NCBI GenBank assembly: GCA_947377425.1
Contig: CANCFZ010000052.1
Span: forward strand, 1 to 12,414
DNA: 12,414 nucleotides
Reading direction: 5' to 3'
Source of the DNA: Flavobacteriaceae bacterium
GTDB lineage: Bacteria; Bacteroidota; Bacteroidia; Flavobacteriales; Flavobacteriaceae
Numbering within the stretch: position 1 is the stretch's first letter; each line of letters begins with the position of its first letter. Positions 6,299 through 12,414 of the stretch are shown piece after piece. The notes below the pieces were generated by a model, which was not told the DNA's origin, ran no database searches, and was given only the letters and a program-made list of their open reading frames with translations. The translations under genes and the position numbers were made by a program.

Positions 6299-7900
6299 AT
6301 GAAGCATTACGAAGATAATTTTGCCCACATAAATCTACCAAATTTAGACTTGCAACCGAATTATATTTTTACGGATTTGCCGCAATTTCAACATCCAGAA
6401 ATGTTGAATTGCGTGGGTAAATTGTTAGATAATCACATCAAAGAAAGTCGCGGAAACAACATTTGCATCCGAACTTTTGAAGAAACTTGGACGTATCAAG
6501 ATTTATATGAAAAAGCCAATCAAATTGCCCATGTTTTAGTTGATGATTTAGGTTTGAAATCAGGAAATCGAGTTTTAATTCGTTCTGCAAACAATCCTAT
6601 GATGGTTGCATGCTGGTTTGCTGTATTAAAAGCTGGCGGAATTGTAGTAGCAACAATGCCGTTACTTCGTTCCAAAGAATTAACAACAATAATTGATTGT
6701 GCCGAAATATCACATTGCTTTTGTGACAAAGAATTGGATGAGGAAATACATTTGGTAATCCCGAAGTTTCGGGACGATTTTTTAAAGAAAACGTGTTTTT
6801 ATGGAAATTCTCAATTAGAGGAATTGATGCAATCTAAACTAAAAACATTTGATAATTATCATTCTAAATCAGATTCTGTCGCTTTAATCGGATTCACTTC
6901 TGGAACAACTGGTTTACCAAAAATGACAGCGCATTATCATAAAGACATTCTTAATATCTGCGAATGTTTTCCACAATATTCATTACAACCAACTCAAAAT
7001 GATATTTTTACAGGAAGTCCTCCACTCGGATTTACTTTCGGTTTAGGCGGATTAGTTTTGTTTCCAATGTACTTTGGTGCTTCTACTTTTTTAATCGAAA
7101 AACCAAGTCCTGATTTACTTTTAAAAGCTATTCAAGATTATAAAATCACCATTTGTTTCACTGCTCCAACCGCTTGGAGAATTATCACAACTAAAGTAAA
7201 AGATTTCGATATTTCTAGCTTACGCAAATGTATTTCTGCTGGCGAAACCTTACCATTAAAAGTTTGGAAAGATTGGTATGACGCAACAGAATTAAAAATA
7301 ATTGACGGAATTGGAGCAACAGAAATGCTACATATTTTTATTTCATCAAATGAACAAAACATGAAGCCTGGCGCAACTGGATTAGCCATAACTGGTTATG
7401 AAGCCAAAATTATTGATTTAAAAGGAAACGAAGTTCCAAGAAACGAAGCTGGAAGATTGGCAGTTAGAGGAATTACGGGTTGTAAATATTTAAACCGAGA
7501 AGGCAAACAAAGAGAATATGTTGAAAAGGGTTGGAACATCACCGGAGATATTTTTCGTCAAGATGAAGAGGATTATTTTTGGTTTGTAGCTCGTGGCGAC
7601 GATATGATTATTTCGTCAGGTTATAATATCGCTGCCATTGAAGTAGAAAGTGTACTTTTAATCCACGAAGACATTCTAGAATGTGCCGTAGTTGGAATCC
7701 CTGATGAAGAACGCGGAATGTTGGTTTGCGCGCATATTGTTCTAAAAGACAAGTCTAAAGCAACTGACGCAATGAAGAATCGTATTCAACATTGGTTCAA
7801 AGAAGTAGCTGCGCCATATAAATATCCAAGAGTTATAAATTTTATCGAAACATTACCAAAAACAGAAACTGGAAAAATTCAACGATTCAAATTAAAGTAA
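6299..7900 (+). CDS. AMP-forming aryl-CoA ligase, benzoate/2-aminobenzoate-CoA ligase type
   Basis: A 533-residue adenylate-forming (ANL) enzyme: acid + ATP + CoA to acyl-CoA + AMP + PPi, in the cytosol. Seen motifs: GFTSGTTGLPK from residue 198 (phosphate-binding loop), GIGATEM (337-343), GDIFRQDEEDYFWFVARGDD with the conserved Asp at 417, the hinge and A8-type SSGYNIAAIEVE, and the A10 lysine at 526 in ETGKIQR. The GWNITGD and ARGDDMII(S) stretches are those of benzoate- and 2-aminobenzoate-CoA ligases rather than fatty-acyl ligases. Next to an anthraniloyl-CoA-type monooxygenase/reductase, anthranilate is the most likely substrate, with salicylate or benzoate as alternatives. The gap from the hydrolase gene is 23 bases, so co-transcription is likely. 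The segment encoding VIPKFRDDF (residues 153-161) contains a perfect hairpin with a T6 run, which may be an inserted repeat. Confidence 0.87.
   Translation: MKHYEDNFAHINLPNLDLQPNYIFTDLPQFQHPEMLNCVGKLLDNHIKESRGNNICIRTFEETWTYQDLYEKANQIAHVLVDDLGLKSGNRVLIRSANNPMMVACWFAVLKAGGIVVATMPLLRSKELTTIIDCAEISHCFCDKELDEEIHLVIPKFRDDFLKKTCFYGNSQLEELMQSKLKTFDNYHSKSDSVALIGFTSGTTGLPKMTAHYHKDILNICECFPQYSLQPTQNDIFTGSPPLGFTFGLGGLVLFPMYFGASTFLIEKPSPDLLLKAIQDYKITICFTAPTAWRIITTKVKDFDISSLRKCISAGETLPLKVWKDWYDATELKIIDGIGATEMLHIFISSNEQNMKPGATGLAITGYEAKIIDLKGNEVPRNEAGRLAVRGITGCKYLNREGKQREYVEKGWNITGDIFRQDEEDYFWFVARGDDMIISSGYNIAAIEVESVLLIHEDILECAVVGIPDEERGMLVCAHIVLKDKSKATDAMKNRIQHWFKEVAAPYKYPRVINFIETLPKTETGKIQRFKLK
6759..6783 (+). 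other. Intragenic hairpin with T6 run in the CoA ligase gene
   Basis: Arms TCCCGAA (6759-6765) and TTCGGGA (6768-6774) are perfect complements around a 2-base loop and are followed, after CGA, by six Ts (6778-6783). The shape resembles a weak Rho-independent terminator, or a short repeat captured in frame. It lies in a surface-like, probably variable part of the N-terminal domain. Confidence 0.4.
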
Positions 7901-7905
7901 AGCAC

Positions 7906-7960
7906 AAATTATCGGTTCTACATACGATAATCTTAAATTATCGGTTCTACATACGATAAT
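7906..7960. promoter_or_regulatory. Tandem 26-bp repeats with inverted half-sites: putative operator of the satD-DUF3307 unit
   Basis: Two identical 26-bp copies (7906-7931 and 7935-7960) lie 29 bp apart start to start, separated by only 3 bp. Each contains ATTATCG and CGATAAT as perfect 7-bp inverted half-sites around the same 10-bp spacer (half-sites at 7908, 7925, 7937 and 7954). Copy 2 ends 5 bp before the -7 box of the next gene and covers the place where a -33 element would be. This looks like a double operator for a dimeric regulator; the HTH-bearing SatD protein encoded next is the obvious candidate. Confidence 0.7.
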
Positions 7961-7965
7961 TTAAT

Positions 7966-7973
7966 TATATTTG
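7966..7973 (+). promoter_or_regulatory. Putative -7 promoter box of the satD-DUF3307 unit
   Basis: TATATTTG is an exact match to the Bacteroidetes TAnnTTTG -7 consensus, placed 23 bases before the chosen ATG at 7997. A -33 TTG is not clear: the spacing points to ggTTCta inside operator copy 2. The box overlaps the first base of a GTG start at 7973, which supports the downstream ATG. Confidence 0.55.
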
Positions 7974-7996
7974 TGTATTCAAAATTAGGAAAAGAT

Positions 7997-8635
7997 ATGA
8001 ATAAAGATACAATTGGAATAATTACAGCAGATATTATTGAGTCAACCGAAATAAATTTTGAATTAAGAAATACCTTATTTTCAAAGTTTAATGAAGGACT
8101 AGATATAGTAAAAAAAGAATATTCCGTTGATTACGAATGGTATAGAGGTGATGCTTTTCAAATAAAGACTTTGAAATGCATTAATAGTTTAAAAATCATT
8201 TTGTTAGTGAAATTTTGGATTAAAAGTTTTGAAAAAGAAGCTAAAAAATCCTACGATGTTAGAATCTCATTAGGAATCGGAAAAAACGAATTAAATCAAA
8301 GTCAATTATCAACTTCCGATGGAGAAGCTTATAGAATTTCAGGAAGAAATTTAGACAGTATAAAATCGAGCAAGCAAACTATAATTTTCGACTCAAATGA
8401 TTCCAATTCAAATGCTTTAAAAATTGAAAGTATCTTGTTAAATGCCATTATTGATAACATAACTCCTATACAATCTAAAGTTTTATTTTATAAAATAAGA
8501 GGTTTCAAAGAAGACGAAATAGCAAAGCAACTTGATTTAGCACAATCAACAATAAATCAACATTCTAACTCTGGGAATTGGAATGCAATATCAAAATATT
8601 TAGATTATTTCGAAAAAATCTATGCCAATGAATAA
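7997..8635 (+). CDS. SatD family protein with C-terminal helix-turn-helix
   Basis: A 212-residue protein of the SatD family. The N-terminal half (about 5-135) carries ITADIIEST (9-17), YRGDAFQIKT (49-58), VRISLGIG (88-95) and SDGEAYRISGRNLD (107-120). This order resembles class III nucleotide cyclase folds (ADIvGfT, GD, RIGIhtG, G-x-x-vNxaaR), with Asp12 and Asp52 at the metal positions, but the catalytic Asn is absent, so sensing or degenerate activity is as likely as catalysis. Residues 155-192 form a sigma-region-4/LuxR-like helix-turn-helix (QSKVLFYKIRGF, then EDEIAKQLDLAQSTINQH), suggesting DNA binding. The name comes from a Streptococcus gene linked to secretion and acid tolerance, whose role is not understood. 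The ATG at 7997 is chosen over a GTG at 7973 because the latter overlaps the promoter box and ITADI sits close to the start. The gene overlaps the DUF3307 gene. Confidence 0.8.
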   Translation: MNKDTIGIITADIIESTEINFELRNTLFSKFNEGLDIVKKEYSVDYEWYRGDAFQIKTLKCINSLKIILLVKFWIKSFEKEAKKSYDVRISLGIGKNELNQSQLSTSDGEAYRISGRNLDSIKSSKQTIIFDSNDSNSNALKIESILLNAIIDNITPIQSKVLFYKIRGFKEDEIAKQLDLAQSTINQHSNSGNWNAISKYLDYFEKIYANE

Positions 8636-9353
8636 GCTGCATTTTTTTACAGAACTACAAGGTAATTTTCTAATAAAACTATTATTAGCGCATCTTTTAG
8701 CCGATTTTTTATTTCAAAGTAAAAAAATGGTTGAAAACAAAAAATGGTTTTCTTTTGAAATGCTGTTTCATATTTTAATAGTGTTTTTTCTAACGTTACT
8801 ATTTTCTAAAAATCTATACATTTCATTAATAATAAGTATTTTACATTACATTATTGATGGATTTAAAATTGAAATTAATAAAAAGAAATTATCTAAAACT
8901 TTAATTTTCACCATAGATCAAGTTCTTCATATTGCAGTAATTCTTTTGTGTTGGAGCATTTATTTTGGAATATCAAACACTGTATTGAAGGCGTTATTAC
9001 TTCCTATAAATAATTATAGTGTAAGTCTAATTTTCTTAAGTTACTTTTTGGTTACAACTCCTTTCGGATACTTCATCGGATTGATTACAAAACGTTTTCA
9101 AAATAGTAAAAACAACGAAACCAAAACCGATAAAAATGGATTTTTAATAGGAATTTTTGAACGAATAATTATTTTAACTTTCATAATTTTAGGGGAATAT
9201 AGTGCGATTGGTTTTTTAATAACAGGAAAAAGTATCATACGTTTTTCTGCAAAAAATGAAGATATTAAAAGCGAGTATGTACTACTCGGAACAATGATTA
9301 GCTACGGAATGACAATAATAACTGGAATACTTGTAAAGTTTCTTTTAAACTAA
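8622..9353 (+). CDS. DUF3307 family polytopic membrane protein
   Basis: A 243-residue membrane protein recognised as DUF3307 by LLLAHLLADFLFQ near the N-terminus, LHYIIDGFK (74-82), IDQVLHIAV (98-106) and the C-terminal block GFLIGIFERIIILTFIILGE-YSAIGFLITGKSIIRF followed by SEYVLLGTMISYG. About six hydrophobic segments are visible (roughly 15-31, 45-61, 65-80, 98-117, 130-150, 180-205, with a further one at the C-terminus). His24/Asp28, His75/Asp79 and Asp99/His103 are spaced as H-x3-D or D-x3-H pairs within or beside membrane helices, a possible metal site; that is inference. The gene overlaps satD by 14 bases from this ATG, or by 8 bases from a second ATG at 8628; either is acceptable. The family is uncharacterised and commonly sits beside SatD genes, so the two probably act together, with SatD as the cytosolic regulator. 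Confidence 0.8.
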   Translation: MPMNKLHFFTELQGNFLIKLLLAHLLADFLFQSKKMVENKKWFSFEMLFHILIVFFLTLLFSKNLYISLIISILHYIIDGFKIEINKKKLSKTLIFTIDQVLHIAVILLCWSIYFGISNTVLKALLLPINNYSVSLIFLSYFLVTTPFGYFIGLITKRFQNSKNNETKTDKNGFLIGIFERIIILTFIILGEYSAIGFLITGKSIIRFSAKNEDIKSEYVLLGTMISYGMTIITGILVKFLLN

Positions 9354-9357
9354 ATCT

Positions 9358-10938
9358 ATGAGAAAAGCATTTTTAATAGTTAGCATTACGATGCTGTCTT
9401 TAACAGGAATTCTAATTTATATTAATTGGAAATTTTGTTTTCTACTTTTGATATTTATTCCACTGATTTTAATGGGATTATACGATATGTATCAATCCAA
9501 AAAAACCATTCGTAGAAATTTTCCACTTTTGGGAAGAATGCGTTATTTGTTAGAAAGTATTGGTCCCGAAATGCGTCAATATTTTGTAGAAACTGATTTA
9601 GATGGAAAACCATTCAATCGTTTGCAAAGAAGTATAGTCTATCAACGAAGCAAAAAAGAATCCGATTCAATGCCTTTCGGAACACAATTAGACGTTTATC
9701 AAGATGGTTATGAATGGATTAATCATAGCATTCGTGCGATTTCTTTTTCTAATGTAAATGAAAACCCACGCGTTCATATTGGTTCGTCACAATGTACAAA
9801 ACCTTATGACGCAAGCATGTTCAATATCAGTGCTATGAGTTTTGGTTCGCTAAGCAAAAATGCCATTTTAGCATTAAACAACGGCGCAAAACAAGGCGGA
9901 TTTTATCATAATACTGGTGAAGGCGGATTGTCACCCTATCATTTACAAGGTGGTGATGTCGTTTGGAATATCGGAACAGGATATTTCAGTTGCCGAACTC
10001 CAGACGGAAAATTCAATTATGATGAATACGTCAAAAGAGCTACTTTAGATAATGTTAAAATGATTGAAATTAAGTTTTCTCAAGGTGCAAAACCTGGTCA
10101 TGGCGGAATTTTACCTAAAGAAAAAGTAACCGATGAAATTGCAAACATTCGTTTGGTTTCAAAAGGTCAAGATATTTTATCGCCTCCAACCCACTCCGCA
10201 TTTACAACACCTTTAGAATTAATGGAATTTGTAAAATTGTTGCGAAAAGGTTCTGAAGGAAAACCCATCGGAATGAAGATTTGCATCGGAAATAAATCAG
10301 AGTTTTTATCGATTTGCAAAGCAATGGTTGAAACCCAAACCTACTTAGATTTCATCACTGTTGATGGTGGCGAAGGCGGAACTGGAGCAGCGCCACAAGA
10401 ATATTCCGATCACGTTGGAATGCCTTTACGAGATGCACTTGCGTTTGTTTATGACGCATTGAACGGTTTCGGAATCAAAGATCAAATCAAAATTATCGCT
10501 TCAGGAAAAGTTATTACAGGTTTTGATATTATCAGAAATCTTTCGATTGGAGCCGATTTATGTAATTCAGCTCGCGGAATGATGTTTGCTTTAGGTTGCA
10601 TTCAAGCTTTGGAATGTCACGCAAATACTTGTCCGACTGGAGTTGCTACTCAAAATCCTGAATTAATGAAAGGTTTAGTACCCGAAGAAAAAAGTGTTCG
10701 TGTAGCACGATTCCAACATGAAACCGTAAAAAGTGCCATGGATTTAATGGCATCAGCTGGATTAGCACATCCAGACGATGTTACTCGAGATGTTGTTACA
10801 ACAAGAATTGATAGAAATAAAGTAGAAACCTTTGCCGAAATATTTCCAGAATTGAAAACTGGATGTTTAGTTAATGAAAATTCAGTTCCAAAAGATTTTT
10901 TGTACTTTTGGAAGAAAGCAAGCGTAGAAAAATTTTAA
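9358..10938 (+). CDS. Membrane-anchored FMN-binding glutamate synthase family protein
   Basis: A 526-residue protein with two N-terminal membrane helices (about 4-22 and 26-42), then the FMN/3Fe-4S core of the glutamate synthase large subunit. Core signs: MSFGSLSKNAILALNNGAK, NTGEGGLSPYH, IEIKFSQGAKPGHGG(I)LP, SPPTHSAF, ITVDGGEGGTGAAP, an IIASGKVITG phosphate-binding strand, and the cluster motif C414-x5-C420-x4-C425 (GCIQALECHANTCPTGVATQ). The amidotransferase (Cys-nucleophile) domain and the C-terminal GXGXG domain of true GltB are absent, so on its own it cannot take ammonia from glutamine. Proteins of this kind are widespread in Bacteroidetes and their reaction is unknown; related stand-alone domains work in N-methylglutamate synthase and archaeal-type systems. 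The start lies 4 bases after the DUF3307 stop, so it may be transcribed from the satD promoter. The following thioesterase gene is 46 bases away. Confidence 0.87.
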   Translation: MRKAFLIVSITMLSLTGILIYINWKFCFLLLIFIPLILMGLYDMYQSKKTIRRNFPLLGRMRYLLESIGPEMRQYFVETDLDGKPFNRLQRSIVYQRSKKESDSMPFGTQLDVYQDGYEWINHSIRAISFSNVNENPRVHIGSSQCTKPYDASMFNISAMSFGSLSKNAILALNNGAKQGGFYHNTGEGGLSPYHLQGGDVVWNIGTGYFSCRTPDGKFNYDEYVKRATLDNVKMIEIKFSQGAKPGHGGILPKEKVTDEIANIRLVSKGQDILSPPTHSAFTTPLELMEFVKLLRKGSEGKPIGMKICIGNKSEFLSICKAMVETQTYLDFITVDGGEGGTGAAPQEYSDHVGMPLRDALAFVYDALNGFGIKDQIKIIASGKVITGFDIIRNLSIGADLCNSARGMMFALGCIQALECHANTCPTGVATQNPELMKGLVPEEKSVRVARFQHETVKSAMDLMASAGLAHPDDVTRDVVTTRIDRNKVETFAEIFPELKTGCLVNENSVPKDFLYFWKKASVEKF

Positions 10939-10984
10939 TCAATTTCAAAAATCAAAATTCAACAATCAACAATCGTTAATCTAT

Positions 10985-11407
10985 ATGAACCAACCCTTTA
11001 TAAAACAAGAAAAAATTCGTTTTCAGCATGTTGATTATGCTGGTATTGTATTTTATCCAAGATTTCTAGAAATGCTCAATTGTTTAGTAGAAGATTGGTT
11101 TGAAGAAGCGCTTGATCGTCCGTTTTCAAAAATGCACGAAACTAATGGAATTCCAACAGTAGATTTGAAAGTACAATTCAAAAATGCTGCTCGAATCGGA
11201 GAAACATTAACAAAAAAACTATGGGTAAAAGAACTGAAAACGTCATCAATAATTTGTGGATTTCAATTTGTTAATCAAAATGACCAAACCGTTTTAGAAG
11301 GTGATGTAACTCTTGTAAACGTAAAAATCCAGGAAGATAGACAAAGCATCAAAGCAGAAGCTTTTAATGAGGAAATGAAAAGTAAAATTTCAAAATATAT
11401 TATTTAA
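10985..11407 (+). CDS. Hotdog-fold acyl-CoA thioesterase (4-hydroxybenzoyl-CoA thioesterase/YbgC-like)
   Basis: A 140-residue single-hotdog protein. The active-site segment is RFQHVDYAGIVFYPRFLEM (residues 12-30), in which Asp17 followed by the YAGIVFYP helix start matches the catalytic aspartate of 4-hydroxybenzoyl-CoA thioesterases and YbgC. The long helix (about 28-43) and the strand series after VDLKVQFKNAARIGETL complete the fold. It should hydrolyse a cytosolic acyl-CoA, working as a dimer or tetramer. With an aryl-CoA ligase and aryl-CoA monooxygenase nearby, an aromatic or ring-derived CoA ester is the likely substrate: it could free CoA from a dead-end thioester or release a hydroxylated acid. 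The ATG at 10985 follows an AT-rich 46-base gap with a small tcaacaa duplication and no clear ribosome binding site. A strong palindrome starts two bases after the stop. Confidence 0.85.
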   Translation: MNQPFIKQEKIRFQHVDYAGIVFYPRFLEMLNCLVEDWFEEALDRPFSKMHETNGIPTVDLKVQFKNAARIGETLTKKLWVKELKTSSIICGFQFVNQNDQTVLEGDVTLVNVKIQEDRQSIKAEAFNEEMKSKISKYII

Positions 11408-11409
11408 TA

Positions 11410-11444
11410 AAACCCTGTCAGAGTTTTGAACTCTGACAGGGTTA
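11410..11444. repeat. Dispersed 35-bp palindromic repeat, copy 2 (perfect 15-bp stem)
   Basis: Arms 11411-11425 and 11429-11443 are perfect 15-bp complements around a TTG loop. The element aligns without gaps to 2994-3028 with 29 of 35 identities. It begins two bases after the thioesterase stop and ends 11 bases before the nitrilase ATG. The + strand lacks a T-run after the stem, while on the - strand the stem would be followed by a U-rich stretch, so terminator activity for the + transcript is uncertain. The near-perfect stem would be a strong RNA hairpin. Confidence 0.75.
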
Positions 11445-11455
11445 ATACTTAAACT

Positions 11456-12414
11456 ATGGACTTCAAAAAATTCAAAGCAGCAACCGTTCAAACGTCACCA
11501 GTTTTTTTAAACGTTGAAAAAACTATTGATAAAGCCATTACTTTTATCAAAGAAGCAAGCCAAAATGGAGCACAATTAATCGCTTTCCCTGAAGTATTCA
11601 TAGCTGGTTATCCCTATTGGAATTGGATTATGACACCAGTTCAAGGAAGCAAATGGTACGAACAATTGTATAAAAATTCCGTTGCAGTTTCTGACGACTC
11701 AATGAAACCGTTATTCCAAGCTGCCAAAGATAACAACATACATATTGTAATCGGAATAAACGAACGTGGTGATTCGTATGGTGAAATTTACAACACCAAT
11801 TTGATTATAGACAATAATGGAAATCTAATCGGAAAACACCGAAAATTAGTTCCAACTTGGGCAGAAAAATTAACTTGGACAAGTGGTGATGGTTCATCAT
11901 TAAAAGTTTATAATACAGAAATTGGTCCAATAGGAACTTTAGCGTGTGGCGAAAACACGAATACTTTAGCACGTTTTACACTACTTTCTCAAGGCGAATT
12001 GATTCACATTGCCAATTATATTTCGTTACCAGTGGCACCACCAGATTATGATATGGCAGAAGCAATAAAAATTAGAGCTTGCGCACATTCATTCGAAGGA
12101 AAATTGTTTACCATAGTTTCGTGTTCCACAATTTCTCAAGAAATAAAAGACGCTTTGAGAGAAGATGTTCCAAATGTTGATGAGCTTTTAACTAGAAAAA
12201 ACTCTGCATTTTCGGGGTTTATTGGTCCAAATGGCGCTGTTATCGGATCGCCTTTAATTGATGAGGAAGGAATGGTTTACGCCGATATTGATTTAGAAAA
12301 ATGTATTCAACCCAAACAAATGCACGATATTCTCGGACATTACAATAGATTTGATATTTTTGATTTACGAGTAAATATTGCTCCTACTCGAAAGATTACG
12401 TTTATTGATAATCA
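11456..12414 (+). CDS. Nitrilase (carbon-nitrogen hydrolase family), 3' end outside window
   Basis: The reading frame is open from the ATG to the window end (319 complete codons, no stop), so the C-terminus is missing; nitrilases usually run to 310-350 residues, so little is lost. The nitrilase-superfamily catalytic residues are all visible: Glu46 in FPEVFIAGYPYWNW, Lys130 in GKHRKLVPTW and Cys164 in LACGENTNTLARF. The CGENTN context and the FIAGYPYW segment are those of true nitrilases (nitrile + 2 H2O to acid + NH3) rather than amidases such as ureidopropionases. The substrate cannot be read from sequence; an aryl or arylaliphatic nitrile would fit the neighbouring aryl-CoA ligase and monooxygenase. 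It starts 48 bases after the thioesterase stop with a palindromic repeat in between, and no clear promoter box, so it may be co-transcribed. Confidence 0.87.
   Translation, partial: MDFKKFKAATVQTSPVFLNVEKTIDKAITFIKEASQNGAQLIAFPEVFIAGYPYWNWIMTPVQGSKWYEQLYKNSVAVSDDSMKPLFQAAKDNNIHIVIGINERGDSYGEIYNTNLIIDNNGNLIGKHRKLVPTWAEKLTWTSGDGSSLKVYNTEIGPIGTLACGENTNTLARFTLLSQGELIHIANYISLPVAPPDYDMAEAIKIRACAHSFEGKLFTIVSCSTISQEIKDALREDVPNVDELLTRKNSAFSGFIGPNGAVIGSPLIDEEGMVYADIDLEKCIQPKQMHDILGHYNRFDIFDLRVNIAPTRKITFIDN

Noticed and set aside
6274..6300. TTGC...TATAAT-like sequence before the CoA ligase ATG
   Set aside because: It resembles an E. coli-type -10 box, but this kind of organism uses TAnnTTTG, and the 'TATAAT' touches the start codon.
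6520..7389. Two minus-strand open frames opposite the CoA ligase gene (6520-6729 and 7138-7389)
   Set aside because: Both lie opposite conserved adenylation motifs and have no family resemblance.
7906..7960. CRISPR-like or attachment-site reading of the tandem repeats
   Set aside because: Only two units with a 3-bp gap, so no spacers; no integrase or cas gene nearby. An operator fits better.
7973..7996. Upstream GTG start adding eight residues to SatD
   Set aside because: It overlaps the TATATTTG promoter box, so it would not be within the transcript; the ATG at 7997 fits the family start.
10939..10984. Short tcaacaa duplication before the thioesterase gene
   Set aside because: Simple AT-rich microrepeat of two units; no dyad or spacing that suggests a function.

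Overview
The window is strongly AT-rich. All twelve supported genes lie on the + strand, packed closely, mostly with TAA stops and no clear Shine-Dalgarno sequences. Two Bacteroidetes-type -7 promoter boxes (TAnnTTTG) are visible. Together with the protein families present (DUF4256, SatD plus DUF3307, an FMN-binding glutamate-synthase-like protein, a fused aryl-CoA monooxygenase/reductase) this points to a member of the Flavobacteriaceae, probably Flavobacterium-like. That is inference from style and gene content, not a database match.

Region 1 (1-2297) is a miscellaneous stretch: a lipid-anchored VOC (glyoxalase-fold) protein, a DUF4256 protein, a membrane protein built from four copies of a two-helix repeat (COG4705 type) and a small YdeI/OmpD-associated (OmdA) protein.

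Region 2 (2381-7900) is the core of an aerobic aryl-CoA pathway: a flavin-reductase-like split-barrel protein, a bifunctional FAD monooxygenase/old-yellow-enzyme fusion of the 2-aminobenzoyl-CoA (anthraniloyl-CoA) monooxygenase/reductase type, an exported alpha/beta hydrolase, and a benzoate/2-aminobenzoate-type CoA ligase. The ligase would make the CoA thioester; the fusion would hydroxylate and then reduce the ring. Ring-opening and beta-oxidation enzymes are not in the window.

Region 3 (7901-9353) is a self-contained two-gene module: a SatD-family protein with a cyclase-like N-terminal half and a C-terminal helix-turn-helix, overlapping a DUF3307 membrane protein. Just upstream are two 26-bp direct repeats, each holding a perfect 7-bp inverted repeat, sitting on the promoter. 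I read this as a probable autoregulated unit inserted among the metabolic genes.

Region 4 (9358-12414) holds a membrane-anchored FMN/3Fe-4S glutamate-synthase-domain protein, a hotdog acyl-CoA thioesterase and a nitrilase cut off by the window end. Thioesterase and nitrilase fit an aromatic acid/nitrile catabolic theme with region 2.

Several repeat-like elements overlie this layout: a 35-bp imperfect palindrome present in two diverged intergenic copies (2994-3028 and 11410-11444), a GC-rich REP-like piece read through as the interdomain linker of the monooxygenase/reductase (4168-4192), and a hairpin followed by T6 inside the CoA ligase gene (6759-6783). No RNA genes, insertion sequences or CRISPR arrays were seen, and no gene-free stretch exceeds 300 bases.
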